Of a stretch of DNA of 64,000 bases, positions 33,965-43,384 are shown in pieces. Below the pieces are notes generated by a model. It did not search any database. It was not told where the DNA came from and saw nothing but the letters and a program-made list of their open reading frames with translations. Each line of letters opens with the position of its first letter. Within the stretch, counting starts at the first letter, position 1. The position numbers and the translations under genes are program-made. Source of the stretch: Liopterus haemorrhoidalis (taxonomy: Eukaryota; Arthropoda; Insecta; Coleoptera; Dytiscidae); NCBI GenBank assembly GCA_963971575.1, contig OZ020619.1:22450813-22514812 (forward strand), given 5' to 3'.

Positions 33965-35011
33965 TAAAAAATGTTCAATCAGTGCTTAGCAATATTCGTA
34001 ATATAAAAATAAGCATAACCTTTTACTTGCAAATCCTCGAAACAATATGAATAAAAATGCAAGCAAAACCTTCTACTTATGAGTAAGAAGCAAATGCTTT
34101 TTTTGTTGATCTTTTGCTCACGACAGAAGTAAATGGTTATGAATAAAGCAGACCTTTTACTTTAAATTATAAGCAAATGCTTCGAAAAACATGCATCTAT
34201 ATTTTCGTATACTCAATTGTGAGAAAGTATTGTAATGTGAATAAGTTTTGTTGAATAAGTACCTGGAATTTTACTTATAGTTGGGTAGGTGTCACCTTGC
34301 ATCGCTGCAAACATAAGGTTTTCCCATTTCGTCAACTTAATACGTCTGTTTTCTGTTTTCTTCTTGAATTGAGTTTTCATATTTAACAGCAGGGAGAAAA
34401 CCGCCATCACATGCCTCCGTATAGGCCACTGTTGGTGGACCCATGGACACCTCCTTCGAGGTGAAGAGTCCCCTATCTGTGAGACGTGTAACACAGATTT
34501 GTCTGTGTTACACTTTTTAACTGAGTATGTACAGTTCGAGGATTTCAGGGAGAGGTTAGGCCTGTGCTATGACCTGTCAGTTGCTTTAGGTGACGACAGA
34601 GTACTCATGGACAGGCTGATACTCTTTCTGAGAGAATCGACCTTACTGTTTTATGTGTGAAGTTTTGCACCTTATTTTTATGTGTTGTATTACCTACACC
34701 AATAAAAATAATTTCAAATGCCATACATGGAACTCAGTACAGCACTAGTATATTGTTAATAGTGTTTATAGACTATTTTCGTCAAGTACGTAGTACGATA
34801 GAAGTTTTTCGAAAGAAGTAGTACGATTTTGATAAATACTGATTTTCAGGTTTCAATATAAACGCATTTTCTTGACCTTTAACTCACCGGTAGAAGCGTT
34901 GACTTGTAAGTAAAAGGTAATCATTATTCTTATAAAAAGAAGCAAATGCTTTTACTCCGACCTTTTACTCGAAGCAAATGCTTTTACTTCTACCTTCTAC
35001 TTATGAGCATT
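33965..35011. repeat. Block with repeated AAGCAAATGCTTTTACTT motif
   Basis: Direct and inverted copies of AAGCAAATGCTTTTACTT and CCTTTTACTTG/ACCTTCTACTTATGAG cluster at 33995-34190 and 34905-35011, around a LINE 3' end (34370-34720). Such subterminal motif clusters suggest a MITE into which the LINE end inserted. Limits are not certain, and the copia element inserted in its right edge. Confidence 0.5.
34370..34720 (+). pseudogene. LINE 3' end with C-terminal zinc motif
   Basis: The forward reading gives EKTAITCLRIGHCWWTHGHL, LRGEESPICETCNTDLSVLH and FLTEY. This C-x2-C-x7-H type tail resembles the one at 31091-31420 but from a different LINE. The 3' end ACACCAATAAAAATAATTTC (34695-34715) resembles a polyadenylation tail. 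5'-truncated. Confidence 0.75.
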
Positions 35012-35240
35012 TGTTGGGGATATTATTTTATAGTAAAATAGCCAGCAAAATCTTAGAAGAGATATATTTAATAGTTAATATCTTTAATATATGGGATAAT
35101 ACAAAAATCACACACAACATGTACAGTTGACATTTTAGTTACACACTAGTACTAGGTTGGTAGTGCTACCAACATACTACCGTACATAAAGTGCGGCAGT
35201 TTTTAAATTATAATAGATGAAACAATTACTTTCTTTAACA
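35012..35240 (-). repeat. Copia 3' LTR
   Basis: 229 bp, read as identical to 39216-39444. In element orientation it begins TGTTAAAGAAAGTAATTG and ends ATCCCCAACA. Confidence 0.95.
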
Positions 35241-35252
35241 CCTTCTCTTAAT
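35241..35252 (-). promoter_or_regulatory. Copia polypurine tract
   Basis: In element orientation TTAAGAGAAGG ends directly at the 3' LTR, the expected plus-strand primer. Confidence 0.7.
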
Positions 35253-35367
35253 TATTTCATGCTTTTATAATTCAAAATACATATAATATTATAACAGTGT
35301 TTTTTTAGTACAAAGAAACATGTAATTCTAATTAATCGTTTTTGACAATCTTTTTAATCAGTTTAGT

Positions 35368-38300
35368 TTAACAAATCAAAACATCTTTATGTTTATTAAA
35401 CTTTACATTTTTTAATGGTTTAGTAAACAAGTCTGCAACTTGTTCGTCTGTTTCGGTATATTTAATTTCTATTTCTTTTTCGGTAACTTTTTCATGAATG
35501 AAATGAAATTTCACATCTATATGTTTGCTTCTACGATTTATAACTCCATTTTTTATTAGTTTAATTGCACTTTGATTATCTATGTTCAACACTGTAGGAA
35601 CCTTATTCACTAAGTTATTCACTAATTCATTAATTAATGATTTTAAGTACATTAACTCTTTTACGCACTCTGCTGCTGCCACATATTCAGCTTCAGTAGT
35701 AGAAAGTGTGACGATGGGTTGTTTTCTTGAGCACCAGGTGATTGGTCCTCCACAAAACATGATTACGTAACCGGTTGTGCTTTTACGTGAGTTTATGTCA
35801 CCCGCAAAATCCGAGTCACAGAATGCATTTGAAAATAGTTCACTATTAGAATAGAATTTTATACCTTTGTCCATACTTCCTTTTAAGTATCTAAATATTC
35901 TTTTTATACGTAGAACATCTTCTTGACTGGGGGTTTCTACCTTTCTGCTGCTATATGCCACAGCGTAAGCCACATCAGGTCTTGTTCTGTTTGAAAGGTA
36001 TAGAAGGCTTCCGATTGCTTCTCGATAGGGATATTTTACTTGTTGGTCGATATTTTCTTCCGTATCATTTTGGACCATCGGAGTCATAACTGGCTTTGAT
36101 TCGTACATTTGAAATTTTTCTAGTATATGCTTGGTGTAAAGAGATTGAGTTAGTTTGATATATTCTTTTGTTCTTTCTAATTTTATGCCTAAAAATGAAT
36201 CAGGTTTATAAATTATTGTCATATCAAATACCTTTTTCATCTCTTCAAGCAGATACTGCATTTTATTTTTATCATTTCCTATTAATAGGCCGTCATCCAC
36301 GTAAATTGCCAATATCAACGAACTATCATTATTTTTGAAGATGCATTGTTCTGTTCTAATTGGAATAAGATTTTTCTTTTTTAAGAAATTTGCAAACTTT
36401 TCATTCCATTTCATCGGTGCCTGTTTTAGGCCGTACAGTGACTTCTTCAGTTTGCATATTTTATTTCCTATGTTATATCCTTCTGGTTGTTTCATGTAGA
36501 TTTCATCGGTCAGTTCTGCATATAGGAAGGCTGTTTTTATGTCTATTTGCATTATTTCATAATTTAACTTTGTTGCTAAGCCAAATAGGATTCTTAATGA
36601 GCTGATGTTTACCACCGGACTGAATGTCTCTTCATAGTCTATTCCATATCTTTGTTCACAGCCTCGAACTACAAGTCGTGCTTTGAATTTTCCATTTTCC
36701 TTAACCTTGAAGATCCATCTGTTGCTCAGAACTCTTTTGTTTTTAGCTGCAGATTCATCAAGATATTCCCATGTTCCATTTTTCTCATGGGCTTCATTTT
36801 CTTCACGTATGGCTTCACGCCATTTTTCTTTGTCTGCTCCTGTTGTAGCTTCTTCATATGTAAGTAAAACATAGTTTTCGAATTTTTTTGATAATTTTAT
36901 GGTTCTTTTTTCTTTAGGTTCTTCTTTTTTCTCAGTTTCCTTCTCTATTTCTGTGCTTTCTTCTGCTTCTGTATCTTCGTCATCAGTAGTATTTTCTCGT
37001 TCTTCTTCGCTATCACTTATTTCATCTTCTGTAGTGATGTCATACGTAGCTTTATTTTTATCTATTTCATTATCACATATTATGTCTCTAGACAAGTAAA
37101 TTTCTCTTTTTTCAATGTCCCATAGTCTGTAGCAGTTATGCGAATAACCCACAAATATATATTTTTCACTACGATCATCTAGCTTTTTTAATTGACTTAA
37201 TTTTTTAGCATAGGTGCTGCTTCCAAAGATTTGTAAGTTCTTTAAGTTCGGTTTTTTTTTAAACCATTTTTCAGCTGGTGTTACGTCTAACGCTTCGGTC
37301 GGGCTTCTGTTCAGGATGTATGCTGCTGATTGAACAGCTTCACCCCACATCTCTTTATTCATGTTGCTATCTTTAATTAGCGCTCTGGCTTTCTCCATTA
37401 ATGTACGGTTCAACCTTTCGGCTTTACCGTTTAGTTGAGGTGTGTATGGAACTGTATTATCAATCATTATGCCTTTTTCTTTACACCACTTTTTAAAATT
37501 ATTATTGATGTACTCTTTCCCGTTGTCGCATCTGATTTTTACTGTTTTTAAGTTCCATTTTGCTTCAGCTTGTTGAATGAATTCTCTTACTGCGTCAAAG
37601 GCTTCACTTTTGTGTTCTAGTAGATAAACAGATGTAAAATGTGTATAATCATCAAGTAAAGTTACAAAATATTTCTTATTATTCCAAGTATCAGGATCTA
37701 TTGGGCCGCAAACATCAGTGTGAATGATCTCAAGAGGTCTGGTAGCTTTAACTCGATCTTTATTAAAAGGTGTTCTCACCTGTTTGGCTTTCAGGCATAC
37801 ATCGCATATTCTTCCGAGTTTATCTATGTCTTTTGCAGTAATATCCATGCCTGATGTTATGTTTAATAATTTTTTCATGTTGTCAATGCTTAAATGGGCT
37901 AATTTACGATGCCACTCAGCAGCGGTATTTTGTTTATTTGTAAGGAAAGCTTCATTTACTTCTTTTTCTAATTTCACAACATACAGTCCATTTGTTGTTT
38001 TATATCCTTCAATTATTATATTGTTTTCGGCTATTATTTGGACTTCATTGTCGGTAAAGTTAACCTTTCCGTTATTCTTCGTTATTGCATTGACTGATAG
38101 TAAATTTTTACTAAGCTCTGGAACATACAAGACCTTTTTAAGTATAACGTTTTTAAATTCAATCATACCTGTGCCATGAGCCATCATTGATTCAGATTCT
38201 TTTGCTACTGTAATTTCTTTATTTATTGGTTGGAGCTCAATAAATAAATTTTTGTTATTTGTCATGTGGGACGATGACCCGGAGTCGACTATCCAAAGAT

Positions 38301-38409
38301 CTTCTGTTATATTTTTGGCATCTGTTACAAAGGATACTTTTTTGTTGTCTTCACGTCTTCTATCTTCACCTGGACCTTCGTTCTTGTCTTTTTTTTTCGG
38401 AAGAAACAA
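35368..38409 (-). CDS. Copia Pol: protease, integrase, RT, RNase H (1013 aa)
   Basis: Processes Gag-Pol, reverse-transcribes the RNA and inserts the DNA. Protease: WIVDSGSSSHM, aspartate 42. Integrase zinc finger: WHRKLAHLSIDNM and CDVCLKAKQ (166-208). Catalytic triad D232 (HTDVCGP), D295 (RCDNGKEY), E331 (NGKAERLNRT), DD35E spacing. An acidic linker lies near 460-500. RT: FKARLVVRG, QIDIKTAFLYAEL, LKKSLYGLKQAP, YVDD at 703-706. RNase H: FCDSDFAGD and STTEAEYVAA near the end. All expected catalytic residues are present. The first methionine lies inside gag; expression probably needs a -1 frameshift at 38388-38394 rather than its own start. Confidence 0.96.
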   Translation of the reverse strand: MFLPKKKDKNEGPGEDRRREDNKKVSFVTDAKNITEDLWIVDSGSSSHMTNNKNLFIELQPINKEITVAKESESMMAHGTGMIEFKNVILKKVLYVPELSKNLLSVNAITKNNGKVNFTDNEVQIIAENNIIIEGYKTTNGLYVVKLEKEVNEAFLTNKQNTAAEWHRKLAHLSIDNMKKLLNITSGMDITAKDIDKLGRICDVCLKAKQVRTPFNKDRVKATRPLEIIHTDVCGPIDPDTWNNKKYFVTLLDDYTHFTSVYLLEHKSEAFDAVREFIQQAEAKWNLKTVKIRCDNGKEYINNNFKKWCKEKGIMIDNTVPYTPQLNGKAERLNRTLMEKARALIKDSNMNKEMWGEAVQSAAYILNRSPTEALDVTPAEKWFKKKPNLKNLQIFGSSTYAKKLSQLKKLDDRSEKYIFVGYSHNCYRLWDIEKREIYLSRDIICDNEIDKNKATYDITTEDEISDSEEERENTTDDEDTEAEESTEIEKETEKKEEPKEKRTIKLSKKFENYVLLTYEEATTGADKEKWREAIREENEAHEKNGTWEYLDESAAKNKRVLSNRWIFKVKENGKFKARLVVRGCEQRYGIDYEETFSPVVNISSLRILFGLATKLNYEIMQIDIKTAFLYAELTDEIYMKQPEGYNIGNKICKLKKSLYGLKQAPMKWNEKFANFLKKKNLIPIRTEQCIFKNNDSSLILAIYVDDGLLIGNDKNKMQYLLEEMKKVFDMTIIYKPDSFLGIKLERTKEYIKLTQSLYTKHILEKFQMYESKPVMTPMVQNDTEENIDQQVKYPYREAIGSLLYLSNRTRPDVAYAVAYSSRKVETPSQEDVLRIKRIFRYLKGSMDKGIKFYSNSELFSNAFCDSDFAGDINSRKSTTGYVIMFCGGPITWCSRKQPIVTLSTTEAEYVAAAECVKELMYLKSLINELVNNLVNKVPTVLNIDNQSAIKLIKNGVINRRSKHIDVKFHFIHEKVTEKEIEIKYTETDEQVADLFTKPLKNVKFNKHKDVLIC

Positions 38410-39140
38410 TTTTTATCGCTGTGATTATTCTTTTTGCATATGCTACAGCTAGTTCGATTTCTATTTTTATTTTTGCAAAATTTGACCAAGTGATTCCCTT
38501 GACAGATAAAGCATTTTTTTTCATTTGTTTTAAAGGCTACAGGGTTTTCTTTTTCTTTATTTTTTACGCGCGTTTCTTCGTTCTGCAGTCTTGCTGCAAG
38601 ATTTTCTAACGTTTTTTCAGATTGCTGTGTAGATTCCCAAGCGCTAATGAAATGATGATATTCTTCTGGCAGCGTGGCCAGTATTTTGGACATTAGCATT
38701 GTATCGCTGATTTCATTGTTTAAACCTTTTAACCTAAAGGCTATACTTTCCATTTTACTTATATGCGTCGCCATATCTGTGCCTTTCACATACGAACAAT
38801 TAAAAAATTCTTGAAGAAGTAGACATTTTTGTTGTTCGTTGTCTCGTTCATATATTGACCATAATTTTTTAAACATTTCACATGAAGTTTTACAGTTAAG
38901 TAGGTGCACCATTGGTTTTTTTTCAATTGTTGTAATTATTATTTTTTGTCCACGTGCGTCTTTTTTTATCCATGTACCTCTCAACGTTTCATCAATAGGT
39001 TGCGGAGTTTCGCCACTAACTACATCGTAGAGTTCATAGGATTTTAGCACAATCACAACTTGAAACTTCCACATTTGAAAGTTATCACTGTCTTTTAACT
39101 TTTCAATTTGATTTAATTCGTCAGTTGCTTTAGACGCCAT
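38325..39140 (-). CDS. Copia Gag (271 aa)
   Basis: Forms the particle shell and binds RNA. It starts MASKATDELNQIEKLKDS and has the typical copia Gag (UBN2-like) core, with FQMWKFQVVIVLKSYELYDV and KMESIAFRLKGLNNEI. Two knuckles lie near the C-terminus: CFICQGNHLVKFC (C-x2-C-x3-H-x4-C, one residue short of the usual spacing) and CSICKKNNHSDKNC (C-x2-C-x4-H-x4-C). The start codon lies about 75 bases after the primer site. Pol overlaps by 85 bases in the -1 frame. Drosophila copia keeps gag and pol in one frame, so this layout differs. Confidence 0.95.
   Translation of the reverse strand: MASKATDELNQIEKLKDSDNFQMWKFQVVIVLKSYELYDVVSGETPQPIDETLRGTWIKKDARGQKIIITTIEKKPMVHLLNCKTSCEMFKKLWSIYERDNEQQKCLLLQEFFNCSYVKGTDMATHISKMESIAFRLKGLNNEISDTMLMSKILATLPEEYHHFISAWESTQQSEKTLENLAARLQNEETRVKNKEKENPVAFKTNEKKCFICQGNHLVKFCKNKNRNRTSCSICKKNNHSDKNCFFRKKKTRTKVQVKIEDVKTTKKYPL
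38388..38394 (-). promoter_or_regulatory. Candidate -1 ribosomal frameshift site (A AAA AAG)
   Basis: On the reverse strand nine A residues followed by G lie at 38388-38397. In the gag frame the codons are CGA AAA AAA AAG ACA, so A AAA AAG is a canonical -1 slippery heptamer. Slipping joins gag exactly to the pol frame, where the next codon is GAC. I could not evaluate a downstream RNA structure. Confidence 0.75.
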
Positions 39141-39199
39141 TTTTTAATCACTGTTTTTTTAATTTTTAATTTTTGTATTGTTTTTACTCACTGGCTATA

Positions 39200-39215
39200 T
39201 ACTGGGCCCATAACC
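39200..39215 (-). promoter_or_regulatory. Copia primer-binding site (initiator tRNA-Met half-molecule)
   Basis: In + orientation ACTGGGCCCATAACC ends directly at the 5' LTR. CTGGGCCCATAACC is the anticodon-arm sequence of insect initiator tRNA-Met, with CAU the anticodon. Drosophila copia is known to use a cleaved 5' half of this tRNA as primer. Confidence 0.9.
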
Positions 39216-39444
39216 TGTTGGGGATATTATTTTATAGTAAAATAGCCAGCAAAATCTTAGAAGAGATATATTTAATAGTTAATATCTTTAATATATGGGA
39301 TAATACAAAAATCACACACAACATGTACAGTTGACATTTTAGTTACACACTAGTACTAGGTTGGTAGTGCTACCAACATACTACCGTACATAAAGTGCGG
39401 CAGTTTTTAAATTATAATAGATGAAACAATTACTTTCTTTAACA
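39216..39444 (-). repeat. Copia 5' LTR
   Basis: 229 bp, read as identical to 35012-35240, followed by the duplicated GCATT at 39445-39449. Confidence 0.95.
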
Positions 39445-39479
39445 GCATTTACTTAAGCAAAAAATATCATTAACATTTT

Positions 39480-39795
39480 TAATAATAAATTAAATATTAC
39501 CCAACCAAGAATAACTGGACAACAAATTCATAGAAACAACGTACCAGCAGATTCATCAAAAAAATATTATAACAGATATTGTTCTGTACTATTCTTGGAT
39601 TATGTTGATTCAGAATTGAATATGATATTCATTAAACATAAACAAATTTTTGAATCATTTCAGTGCCTAATTCCATCTGGAAAAAGTCCAATGCCCGAAG
39701 AAAAAGAGAAAATGAATTATTTGCTACACTTCTACAAAGAAAATATTCAAGCTATCGAAAATGAGCTTATGATGAGGGAATGCGAATTATGGTAA
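39480..39795 (+). pseudogene. hAT transposase fragment 2
   Basis: The forward strand reads NITQPRITGQQIHRNNVPA, SSKKYYNRYC, FLDYVDSELNMIFIKHKQIF and ESFQCLIPSGKSP, ending at ENELMMRECELW. This is the central part of a ZMYM1-like hAT transposase, before the dimerisation domain. It continues fragment 1 (33540-33795) and leads to fragment 3 (43385-43588). The frame is open over 66 codons. The LINE 3' end at 39797 interrupts it directly after ECELW. Confidence 0.85.
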
Positions 39796-39898
39796 TAATA
39801 ATAATAATAATAAATTTATTGATCAGTTGTGCGTACAAAAAAGATACAAGAAACCAAATCATAGTAAAAGTTTAAATAATTAATATAGTTGTAGAAAA

Positions 39899-40753
39899 TT
39901 AAAATTTTTCTACAACTTGTGCTAGAAGACTAAAATCATCACTGAGAAACTCAGTGATGCTATAAAAGGCCTTCTGTAGCAAATAATCCTTTATGTATTT
40001 TTTAAATAGTACAGTTTTCAGATCTTTAACTGCCTGTGGCAGTTTGTTAAACAATACAGCACCGACATAAGTAGGTAAATTTTTTGCTATATTATATTTT
40101 ACGCGAGGTAATCTAAATTCTTCCTTTTTTCTAGTGTCATACTTATGGACAGTGCTGTTTGTGTTTAACAAATTACCGTGTTGCTTAACAAACAATAACA
40201 AATTTAATATGTACAAACAAGGTATTGGTAAGAATATTCAACTGTGGAAAAATATCCCTGCAAGATGTCCTTCTGCCAACCTTACCAAGAATACGCACTG
40301 CTCTTTTCTGTAATTTAAATAGTCTCGGGCACTCAACAGAATTTCCTCAAAGAATTATACCATACGTAAGGGTCGACTGTATGTATGAGAAGTACACTAA
40401 TTTGGCCGATTCCAAAGAAACATGATTTATTACTTTGTGAAGCATAAAGTTGTATGTGTTCACTTTTTTAGCAGTAGCATTTACATGCTGTCTCCAATTT
40501 AGCTTGGAATCTAACATGAAACCTAGAAACTTAATTGTTTCCGTTTCATATAGTTCTCTCTTGTCTAAAGTCTTATTTAAGCTGAAAAACATGTCGTGTG
40601 TCTTATTCACGTTCAGTTTGAGATTATTTTCATAGAACCATTTGGTGGCCTCGGCTTTTGTTTTGTTAATACTCTCTTGTATTTGATTGGACTGTACCCC
40701 GCTATTTATAAATGTAGTATCGTCTGCATAGATGATACTGGATGCATTAACAT
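39899..40753 (-). pseudogene. LINE reverse transcriptase palm and C-terminus
   Basis: The reverse strand reads NVNASSIIYADDTTFINSG, EATKWFYENNLKLNVNKTHD, TIKFLGFMLDSKLNWRQHV and FSYIQSTLTYGIIL (40770-40347). A frame change follows, then RTVRILGKVGRRTSCRDIF-type sequence and the tail VHKYDTRKKEEFRLPR with LFNKLPQAVKDLK (40216-39899). The catalytic YADD is intact. 5'-truncated just before the palm, so inactive. Confidence 0.88.
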
Positions 40754-41928
40754 TAGGGATGGGAAAAAAACATCGATGTATTGAAAACATCGATGTTTGT
40801 TTTAAAAATATCGATGTTTTTACCATCGATGGTCAGCTGGCGATAGTATCGATAAAACGTCGATGTCTACTACCGATGTCGATGTTTAAACTTTGAAATT
40901 CAGAAACTACCGCAAGAGGCGCTGGAATCTTAAAAATTTAATTTTTATTAAAATTAGTACACAAAATATAAGCGCCATCTATTGTGATATAACAATACTA
41001 ATAGTGTTTGTTCTTATTCTTCTTAGCAGTTAGCAGAATATGAAAAAATAAGAAGAAACTTCTAATTTTTGCAAACAATGCGAACGACCAACGACGCCAA
41101 CACACTTTTTCTTTTTGAGTCTTGTTGACACTTTCCCAGTTGTTATTCCTCCAATCTCTGGATTTTTGTAAGTTGTCATTAGCTATTTTTTTATATATTG
41201 AAGTTGGCTTTTCCTGAACAAAATGATCAAAAGCTTCAATTAATCGGTAAAAGTAACTAGAATTGAAAATCTAGTTCCACCTAAACCAAAGGAACAGACT
41301 TTATTTCAACTTAAAAATGTATAAAAATAATTGTGTATGACAGTGTTATTTTTATGTTATATAATATAAAATTAACATTAAGATTACTATATTAGTATTG
41401 TAATAAAATCCAATATTTCATTTTAGAAATGTAAAAATAGTAAGGTCTTTTCCTTTGGTTTAGGCGGAACTAGATTTTCAATTTTAGTTACTTTTACCGA
41501 TTGATCATTTTTTTCAGGAAAAGTCAACTTCAATATATAAAAAAATATCTAATGACAAATTACAAAAATGAAAATTGCGGTTAATTCCGCCTAATCGTTT
41601 GGAATAGACTGTAGGTACAAATTAGGATTATTATATTGGGTATCATAATATTAATGTGAAATTAATTACTATTAAAAAGGCATATTTCTATTTCAAAATC
41701 TAATAAATGCTTTTTGTGTATTATGTGTTACTTTTTTCGTATTTTATCTTTACATTATTAAATAAAACCTATATAATATAAATAAATAGCTTTTTTTAAT
41801 ATTAATAAAACATCGATGTTTCCGGTACATCGATGTTTTTCCTTCGATGTTTTTTCAACATCGATAGTAAGCGCCGATGTTAACATCGATGTTAAAAATC
41901 GATGTTTTGCCTTCGATGTACAACCCTA
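40754..41928. mobile_element. hAT MITE with ATCGAT-palindrome ends
   Basis: ATTAACAT flanks both sides (40746-40753, 41929-41936), an exact 8-bp duplication. The ends are TAGGGATGGG and, inverted, TAGGGTTGTAC. Within about 120 bp of each end, palindromes of the AACATCGATGTTT type recur. The interior holds an inverted repeat (41145-41600) whose inner ends resemble the terminus of the 4287-6597 element. 1175 bp, no transposase. Confidence 0.93.
41145..41610. repeat. Inverted-repeat (hairpin) element inside the hAT MITE
   Basis: Text around 41185-41290 (TTTTTTTATATATTGAAGTTG, CGGTAAAAGTAACTAGA, ATTGAAAATCTAGTTCC) recurs inverted at 41455-41560. GTTTGGAATAGACTGTA near 41600 and AGGAACAGACTTTA near 41290 match the TIR of the 4287-6597 element. 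Likely one or two small relatives of that element, nested. Confidence 0.65.
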
Positions 41929-42089
41929 ATTAACATTCTTTGGAAGGTCATTAATGTACAGTATAAATAATAATAATAATAATAAAATATTATTGTTACG
42001 TTTAAATGGTACAAACGTAAATTAATTAACCGATTTGGATAATCCTTTGAACATTGTATGTATAGATTAGAACTTCCCGTGTGTTATTG

Positions 42090-42130
42090 GCTATATCAGT
42101 GTTTCTCAACCGGGGTGCCACGACACAATT
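42090..42130 (+). repeat. hAT-type terminus fragment
   Basis: CAGTGTTTCTCAACCGGGGTGCC resembles the widespread hAT terminus CAGTGGTTCTCAACC. It directly precedes the LINE piece; no partner end was found nearby. Confidence 0.45.
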
Positions 42131-42144
42131 CTGCTCTTCGAGTC

Positions 42145-42627
42145 TTTTACTTCTTTTTGAGACAGAAATATGGTATTGACACAATACCTGTCTTACCTTA
42201 CGCTCCCACTGACATTGAAGCAGTAGTGGAAAATTCCAGATGTCGTATTTACTGGAATTATGCATTTTCTACCACCAAGCTTTTCTCAGCCAATAAACCG
42301 GACATCGTCCTGCTGGATTTCGAGACAAAAGACATTTTTGTCATCGAATTATCCTGTCCAGCTGAGAAAAATATCACTCTCAAAGAGGACGAAAGGAGAA
42401 CCAAGTACCTGGACCTCTTGTCCGAGCTAAGAAAAATTTACCCGGGTTATTCTGTGAAGCTCGTAGTCTTGATTTTGAGTGTATTGGGTAGCCTTAAAGC
42501 TGTTTTTAAGAGGGAAATCGAGATCATTTCCGTCTGCAGACCATCTGCTACCTCTCTGGTCTGCAGATTGCAAAAAGCAGTGCTGCTCGGATCGCTTCAC
42601 ATTGTGCGGACGCTGGATTTGGTGTGA
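42145..42627 (+). pseudogene. LINE restriction-like endonuclease domain fragment
   Basis: The forward strand encodes NSRCRIYWNYAFSTTKL, then NKPDIVLLDFETKDIFVIEL, SCPAEKNITLKEDERRTKY, ELRKIYPGYSVKLVVLI and LQKAVLLGSLHIVRTL. The pattern PD, then a hydrophobic strand with EL, fits a PD-(D/E)xK-like endonuclease as found at the C-terminus of R2/R4-type LINEs. The frame is open through the stop at 42625. The reverse transcriptase is absent, so it is 5'-truncated. A related fragment lies inverted at 30463-30838. The exact LINE clade is uncertain. Confidence 0.72.
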
Positions 42628-43035
42628 GCCCATCGGTCGCATATCGCCAGGGTTTGGGATGCGACCGATTGCTGGGAGAAAGCTCTCCCGACCTTCTCGT
42701 GAAGGTAAGAGAAGAGCGTCTCGTCTGTGCCGAACACGTTGCGGGCAAACCTGAACGGTACTGACGAGACTACAAACACCCCCTTCTTTAATAATAATAA
42801 TAATAGTAATAATAATAATAATAATAAGATTAGTGGACGCTTGTCAAGACCTGACAAACCCCAAAATAATAATAATAACCCTGCATATCGCCAGGGTTTG
42901 GGATGCAGTCGTGTGTATTTAGCTCCACTAGTCTCTAGTATGACGCGGCTCAAAAGGTTGCTGAAGTTTGAGATTAGTGGACGCTTGTTAAGACCTGACA
43001 AACCGCACAATAATAATAATACATTTATTAGGTAC
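42628..43035 (+). repeat. LINE 3' tails with TAA repeats, partly duplicated
   Basis: The phrase CATATCGCCAGGGTTTGGGATG occurs at about 42640 and 42884. TTAGTGGACGCTTGT, an AAGACCTGACAAACC phrase and a TAA tract each occur twice (42830-42870 and 42975-43022). It is the 3' untranslated end of the restriction-like endonuclease LINE, present as two tandem pieces. Confidence 0.7.
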
Positions 43036-43384
43036 AAGTTCAGCCAGTGGCTGGTCTTACACTTTCCTTTACATGTTTTTTATTACAATGATTTTTGTTT
43101 TTGTTTTTATAATTTATATAATATGTAAAAGTTCAAGTTACATCATTCAAGTACAAATAAGCAGTAGCACAATATAAATTTATGAACCAGTGATTATTAA
43201 AAATAATTTAGTAATATAAGGCAAATAGCATATAGCAACGGCCCAATTATTGTCTATTGTCCAACACTAATTTCAAGATCACAAATATGGTTTTCTAAAC
43301 AATATGACTCAACAGCTTAACCTACAACTGGAATACTGGAATGGACGCTTTACAGGATTGTAATAAAACTATGTATTTATATAA
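43036..43384. other. AT-rich sequence between LINE tail and hAT fragment
   Basis: No domain or terminal repeat is recognised. Position implies it belongs to the insertion that separates hAT fragments 2 and 3. Confidence 0.35.

Larger units (their letters stand above)
35012..39444 (-). mobile_element. Copia LTR retrotransposon, apparently intact
   Basis: Two 229-bp LTRs, read as identical, begin TGTTGGGGA and end TTTAACA in + orientation. GCATT flanks both sides (35007-35011, 39445-39449). Reverse-strand gag (38325-39140) and pol (35368-38409) are both open. The primer site matches the 5' half of initiator tRNA-Met, and a purine tract precedes the 3' LTR. At 4433 bp it is normal for a short copia element. 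It inserted between AAGCAAATGC repeats and hAT transposase fragment 2. It is the only element in the window that looks able to move by itself. Confidence 0.95.
39797..41965 (-). mobile_element. 5'-truncated LINE with nested hAT MITE
   Basis: The 3' end is an ATT/TAA repeat tail (39797-39825) abutting hAT transposase fragment 2. The reverse strand holds the LINE C-terminus and reverse transcriptase palm. The hAT MITE 40754-41928 sits in the reverse transcriptase; beyond it 41929-41965 supplies FILYINDLPKNVNA. The 5' side ends in another TAA tract near 41965-41985. Confidence 0.85.

Noticed and set aside
36390..37099. Forward-strand open frames rich in F, S and L across the copia pol gene
   Set aside because: Shadows of the reverse-strand pol reading frame; no domain of their own.
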